Source of the DNA: DATLBY01 sp035526665
GTDB lineage: Bacteria; Acidobacteriota; Terriglobia; Bryobacterales; Bryobacteraceae
Length of the DNA: 25,152 nt
Direction of reading: 5' to 3'
Assembly (NCBI GenBank): GCA_035526665.1
Contig: DATLBY010000411.1
Coordinates: 1 to 25,152, forward strand
The notes beneath the pieces were generated by a model. The model worked only from the letters and a program-made list of their open reading frames with translations, searched no databases and was not told where the DNA came from. A program made the translations under genes and the position numbers. Below, piece after piece: positions 22,867-25,152 of the stretch; position 1 is the stretch's first letter, and every line of letters starts with the position of its first letter.

Positions 22867-24276
22867 TCACTCCTCGCCCACGCCTTTCTCCTTGGGAGAG
22901 TCCAACGCATCCACGGCCGGGAGCCATTTTCTCAGGTCCTGTTTTACACCCGCGAGTTCTGCGTTGCCGGCCAGATTGGTCCATTCCAGATCGTCCTTGC
23001 CGTGATCGTACAACTCCTCCGAGCCGTCGTGATACCTGATGTAGCGCCACCGCTCGCTGCGCACCGAATGATTCCCGCGTTCGTATGTCGTGACCGCGGG
23101 ACGGTCCCAACGCGCCTGGGGATTTTTCAGCAGGGGCATCAGGCTGACACCTTCCAGACCCTTCTTGGGCGGAAGCCCGCAGAGCTCCACGAGAGTCGGA
23201 TAGACATCCAGCAGGCTTACCGTGCGCGCGCATTTGGCGCCTGCCTTGGTCACGCCCGGCGCCACCACCATGAATACGTTGTGCGTTGCCTCCTCCCATA
23301 ACGCAAATTTACGCCAGTGGAGCTTCTGTCCTAAATGCCACCCGTGATCGCTCCAAAGCACGATCGTAGTGTTATGGGCATGCGGGCTCGCATCGAAAGC
23401 ATCTAACAGGCGTCCCACCTGTGCGTCGCAAAACGAAATCGAGGCGAGGTATCCCTGCACGGCATTGCGCCACTGATGGTGTTCCATCACCTTTTTGTGA
23501 TCGCCGCTGCGTAGCGCCAAATGCTTGCCGGGCGCCGGGACATCGTCCAGATCATCCTCCTTCACCTGGGGCAGCGTGATCTTCTCCAGCGGATACAGAT
23601 CGAAATACTTTTTGGGCACGAACCACGGCAGATGCGGCCGGTAAATACCGCACGCGAGAAAGAAGGGTTTGTCCCGCGGCTTTTTCAGCTCCCCCGCGGC
23701 CCAGTCCACCACTTTGTGATCGCCCATCTCCGAATCCGGGGCGTTCACCGGTCCCCAATCGAAGTGAGCCGTTTTCGGAATGCCGTTTAGGGGGCGCCCA
23801 TCGGGCATGGGATCGGCGGGTTTGTTCTTATTTTGTGAAGGGAAATATTCGTTCCAACTCGCGGGGTCGGGAAAAGCAGTGTGATAAATCTTGCCTCCGC
23901 CCACTGCTCGATAGCCGTTGGCCATGAAGTGCTGCGACAGTGTCACCGCGTCTTTCAAGGCATCAGACCGCCGGAACGGCTGCTGATTCTCATACACCCC
24001 GGAACTCGACGGGCGAATGCCCGTCATCAGGCTCGTCCGCGATGGATTGCAAACGGGCGCGGCGCAATATGCCTTGGTAAACAGAGTTCCCCGGGCTGCC
24101 AGCCGGTCCAGGTTGGGCGTCTTCACGTCCGGATGCCCGCCCAAGCATCCGATCCAGTCGTTCAGATCGTCAATGGCGATCATCAGGACATTCTGTTTTG
24201 GCTTGGACGGCGCTGCCCAGGCACTGCCAACTGCTGCGGCACTGGCCAGGAACTCGCGCCGGCTCTGGATCATCAT
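22867..24276 (-). CDS. Tat-exported type I sulfatase, iduronate-2-sulfatase-like
   Basis: The protein is 469 residues. The N-terminus has a twin-arginine signal (SRREFLASAAAVGSAWA), so the enzyme is exported folded. The catalytic motif is CNPSRTSLMTG with Cys76 as the residue converted to formylglycine. Metal ligands are Asp36-Asp37 (IAIDDLND) and Asp310-His311 (SDHGW). The order of blocks (PNLDRLAARGTLF, FFLACGIYRPHLPW, YFDLYPLEKITLP, YLASISFCDAQVGRLLDA and HNTTIVLWSDHGW) parallels human iduronate-2-sulfatase from memory, so it belongs to that sulfatase subfamily. The real substrate (a sulfated uronic acid, hexosamine or fucan) is unknown. The gene meets the FGE gene tail to tail with a 2-bp gap. 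A TACACT box lies 9 nt before the ATG and no Shine-Dalgarno is seen. Modification must precede Tat export, consistent with a cytosolic FGE next door. Confidence 0.94.
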   Translation of the reverse strand: MMIQSRREFLASAAAVGSAWAAPSKPKQNVLMIAIDDLNDWIGCLGGHPDVKTPNLDRLAARGTLFTKAYCAAPVCNPSRTSLMTGIRPSSSGVYENQQPFRRSDALKDAVTLSQHFMANGYRAVGGGKIYHTAFPDPASWNEYFPSQNKNKPADPMPDGRPLNGIPKTAHFDWGPVNAPDSEMGDHKVVDWAAGELKKPRDKPFFLACGIYRPHLPWFVPKKYFDLYPLEKITLPQVKEDDLDDVPAPGKHLALRSGDHKKVMEHHQWRNAVQGYLASISFCDAQVGRLLDAFDASPHAHNTTIVLWSDHGWHLGQKLHWRKFALWEEATHNVFMVVAPGVTKAGAKCARTVSLLDVYPTLVELCGLPPKKGLEGVSLMPLLKNPQARWDRPAVTTYERGNHSVRSERWRYIRYHDGSEELYDHGKDDLEWTNLAGNAELAGVKQDLRKWLPAVDALDSPKEKGVGEE

Positions 24277-24538
24277 GTTGCAGCCAGTGTATTACAGCGG
24301 CGTTAGAAAACGCTTCGATAGAAACGGCGCAGACAGATTCGGCACCTGTACGGAACAACAAACACCAGGAAGAGCAGCTTTTCGAAAAAATTTCTGTGCC
24401 CGGACGGCCGTATGTCCGCTACCCCGCAATTTGGACAGACTTTATTATTCCTGAGCATGGCAGGCGATTTTCTTAATAGCGTATCGCATGCCAGGGCTTA
24501 TTTTGACTCGCCAAGCGGCCCAAGGATAATAGAGTTTT
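24277..24538. other. Divergent intergenic region between the sulfatase and aldo/keto reductase genes
   Basis: This 262-bp stretch is more AT-rich toward its right end and holds the promoters of both genes. A small inverted repeat (GCGTT-AGAA-AACGC, 24300-24313) lies about 25 bp upstream of the sulfatase start and could be a regulator site. I see no credible gene; the open frames crossing it overlap the sulfatase or have no recognisable features. Confidence 0.5.
24503..24530 (+). promoter_or_regulatory. Promoter of the aldo/keto reductase gene
   Basis: TTGACT (24503-24508) and GATAAT (24525-24530) are separated by 16 nt, a good sigma-70-type promoter. The expected +1 is near 24537, two bases before the ATG at 24539, so the transcript should be nearly leaderless. 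This is the best-formed promoter in the window. Confidence 0.65.
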
Positions 24539-25152
24539 ATGCAAAAACGGCAACTTGGCAATAGCGATCTTCAGATCACTCCCATCGGCATAGGGGCTTG
24601 GGCCATCGGAGGCTCGGGCTGGGCCTTCGCCTGGGGCCCGCAGGACGATAACGAATCCGTCGCCGCCATCCGCCACGCCCTGGATTCCGGGATCAACTGG
24701 ATCGATACGGCCGCCGTGTATGGACTGGGCCACTCAGAAGAGGTCGTCGCCAAAGCGCTCGCGGGGCGTCCGGATAAACCGTACATTTTCACGAAATGCG
24801 AGCGCGTGTGGAACGAGCAGCGCCAAATTCAGAAGAGCTTGAAACGCGCTTCCATCCGGCGGGAAATCGAGGCGAGCCTCAGCCGTCTGCAGGTCGACAC
24901 CATCGACCTGTACCAGATTCACTGGCCGGAACCGGAGGAGGAAATCGAAGAGGGCTGGGCCACATTGGCGGAATTGAAAGCCGAAGGCAAAGTGCGCCAC
25001 ATCGGTGTTTCCAACTTTAATGTCGAGCAGATGAAACGTGCGCAGGCCATCGCACCCATCACCTCCCTTCAGCCCCCCTATTCACTCGTCTCGCCGGAGA
25101 TCGAAGAGTCGATCCTTCCGTATGCGGCCGCCAGCAATATTGGCGTCATCGT
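24539..25152 (+). CDS. Aldo/keto reductase, 5' part, runs off the window
   Basis: About 204 codons are present and the frame is open at the right edge. The protein is a cytosolic NADPH-dependent (alpha/beta)8-barrel oxidoreductase. The catalytic tetrad is complete: Asp56 and Tyr61 (WIDTAAVYGLGHSEE), Lys86 (YIFTKCE) and His128 (LYQIHWP). The segment GKVRHIGVSNFN follows, and the start (MQKRQLGNSDLQITPIGIGAWAIGG) is typical of the AKR11/IolS-like or AKR12-like group. The substrate cannot be read from this part; a role in sugar or inositol metabolism is possible. No ribosome-binding site is present, which fits the promoter placed immediately upstream. Confidence 0.9.
   Translation, partial: MQKRQLGNSDLQITPIGIGAWAIGGSGWAFAWGPQDDNESVAAIRHALDSGINWIDTAAVYGLGHSEEVVAKALAGRPDKPYIFTKCERVWNEQRQIQKSLKRASIRREIEASLSRLQVDTIDLYQIHWPEPEEEIEEGWATLAELKAEGKVRHIGVSNFNVEQMKRAQAIAPITSLQPPYSLVSPEIEESILPYAAASNIGVI

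Noticed and set aside
24017..24476. Plus-strand frames crossing from the sulfatase gene into the intergenic region
   Set aside because: They overlap the conserved sulfatase N-terminus in antisense, and their extra parts have Cys/Arg-rich random composition and no ribosome-binding site.

Overview
The window looks like a chromosomal segment of an acidobacterium of the Solibacter/Bryobacter group. This is an inference from gene content: a secreted protein ending in the domain catalogued as TIGR03437 (best known from Candidatus Solibacter), two very large Oar-type TonB-dependent receptors with an N-terminal carboxypeptidase-regulatory-like domain, a ThuA-like protein, a Tat-exported sulfatase, and high-GC DNA with very short intergenic gaps. 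I see no tRNA, rRNA, CRISPR array, insertion sequence or phage gene.

Left part (1-11.8 kb). A secreted Gly/Tyr/Pro-rich protein of unknown function (+) converges on a YbiT-type ABC-F ATPase (-). A long minus-strand run follows. In transcription order it holds a small basic secreted protein with its own terminator, a 1010-residue secreted repeat protein with a TIGR03437 C-terminus, L-fuconate dehydratase, a 1096-residue TonB-dependent receptor, and ybiT.

Middle part (11.9-20.8 kb). Phosphate acetyltransferase and a class IV-like histone-deacetylase-fold enzyme form a two-gene plus-strand unit. It converges on a minus-strand pair, inositol-3-phosphate synthase followed by an NAD-dependent SDR epimerase/dehydratase. 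A LytTR response regulator is divergent from the synthase. A secreted ThuA-like protein and a second TonB-dependent receptor are divergent from each other.

Right part (20.8-25.15 kb). This is the most interesting block. A tiny YHS-domain metal-binding protein is divergent from a translationally coupled pair: a cytosolic parvulin prolyl isomerase and a formylglycine-generating enzyme (FGE) with the full Cys-x4-Cys copper site. The FGE gene converges, 2 bp apart, on a Tat-exported iduronate-2-sulfatase-like enzyme carrying the Cys-x-Pro-Ser-Arg motif that FGE oxidises. Together they could form a compact sulfatase-maturation module: copper handling, prolyl isomerisation or holding of the nascent substrate, Cys-to-formylglycine conversion, then Tat export. 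The YHS and parvulin roles are inference. An aldo/keto reductase runs off the right edge.

Two general features of gene layout recur. Several genes have a TACAAT/GATAAT/TATACT-like box ending 6-9 nt before the start codon with no Shine-Dalgarno, suggesting leaderless or near-leaderless mRNAs. All five convergent gene pairs meet within 29 bp or overlap, leaving little or no room for terminators. Several functions (L-fuconate dehydratase, sulfatase, TonB receptors, ThuA, aldo/keto reductase) fit use of sulfated or fucose-containing polysaccharides, but no glycoside hydrolase is present here to prove it.
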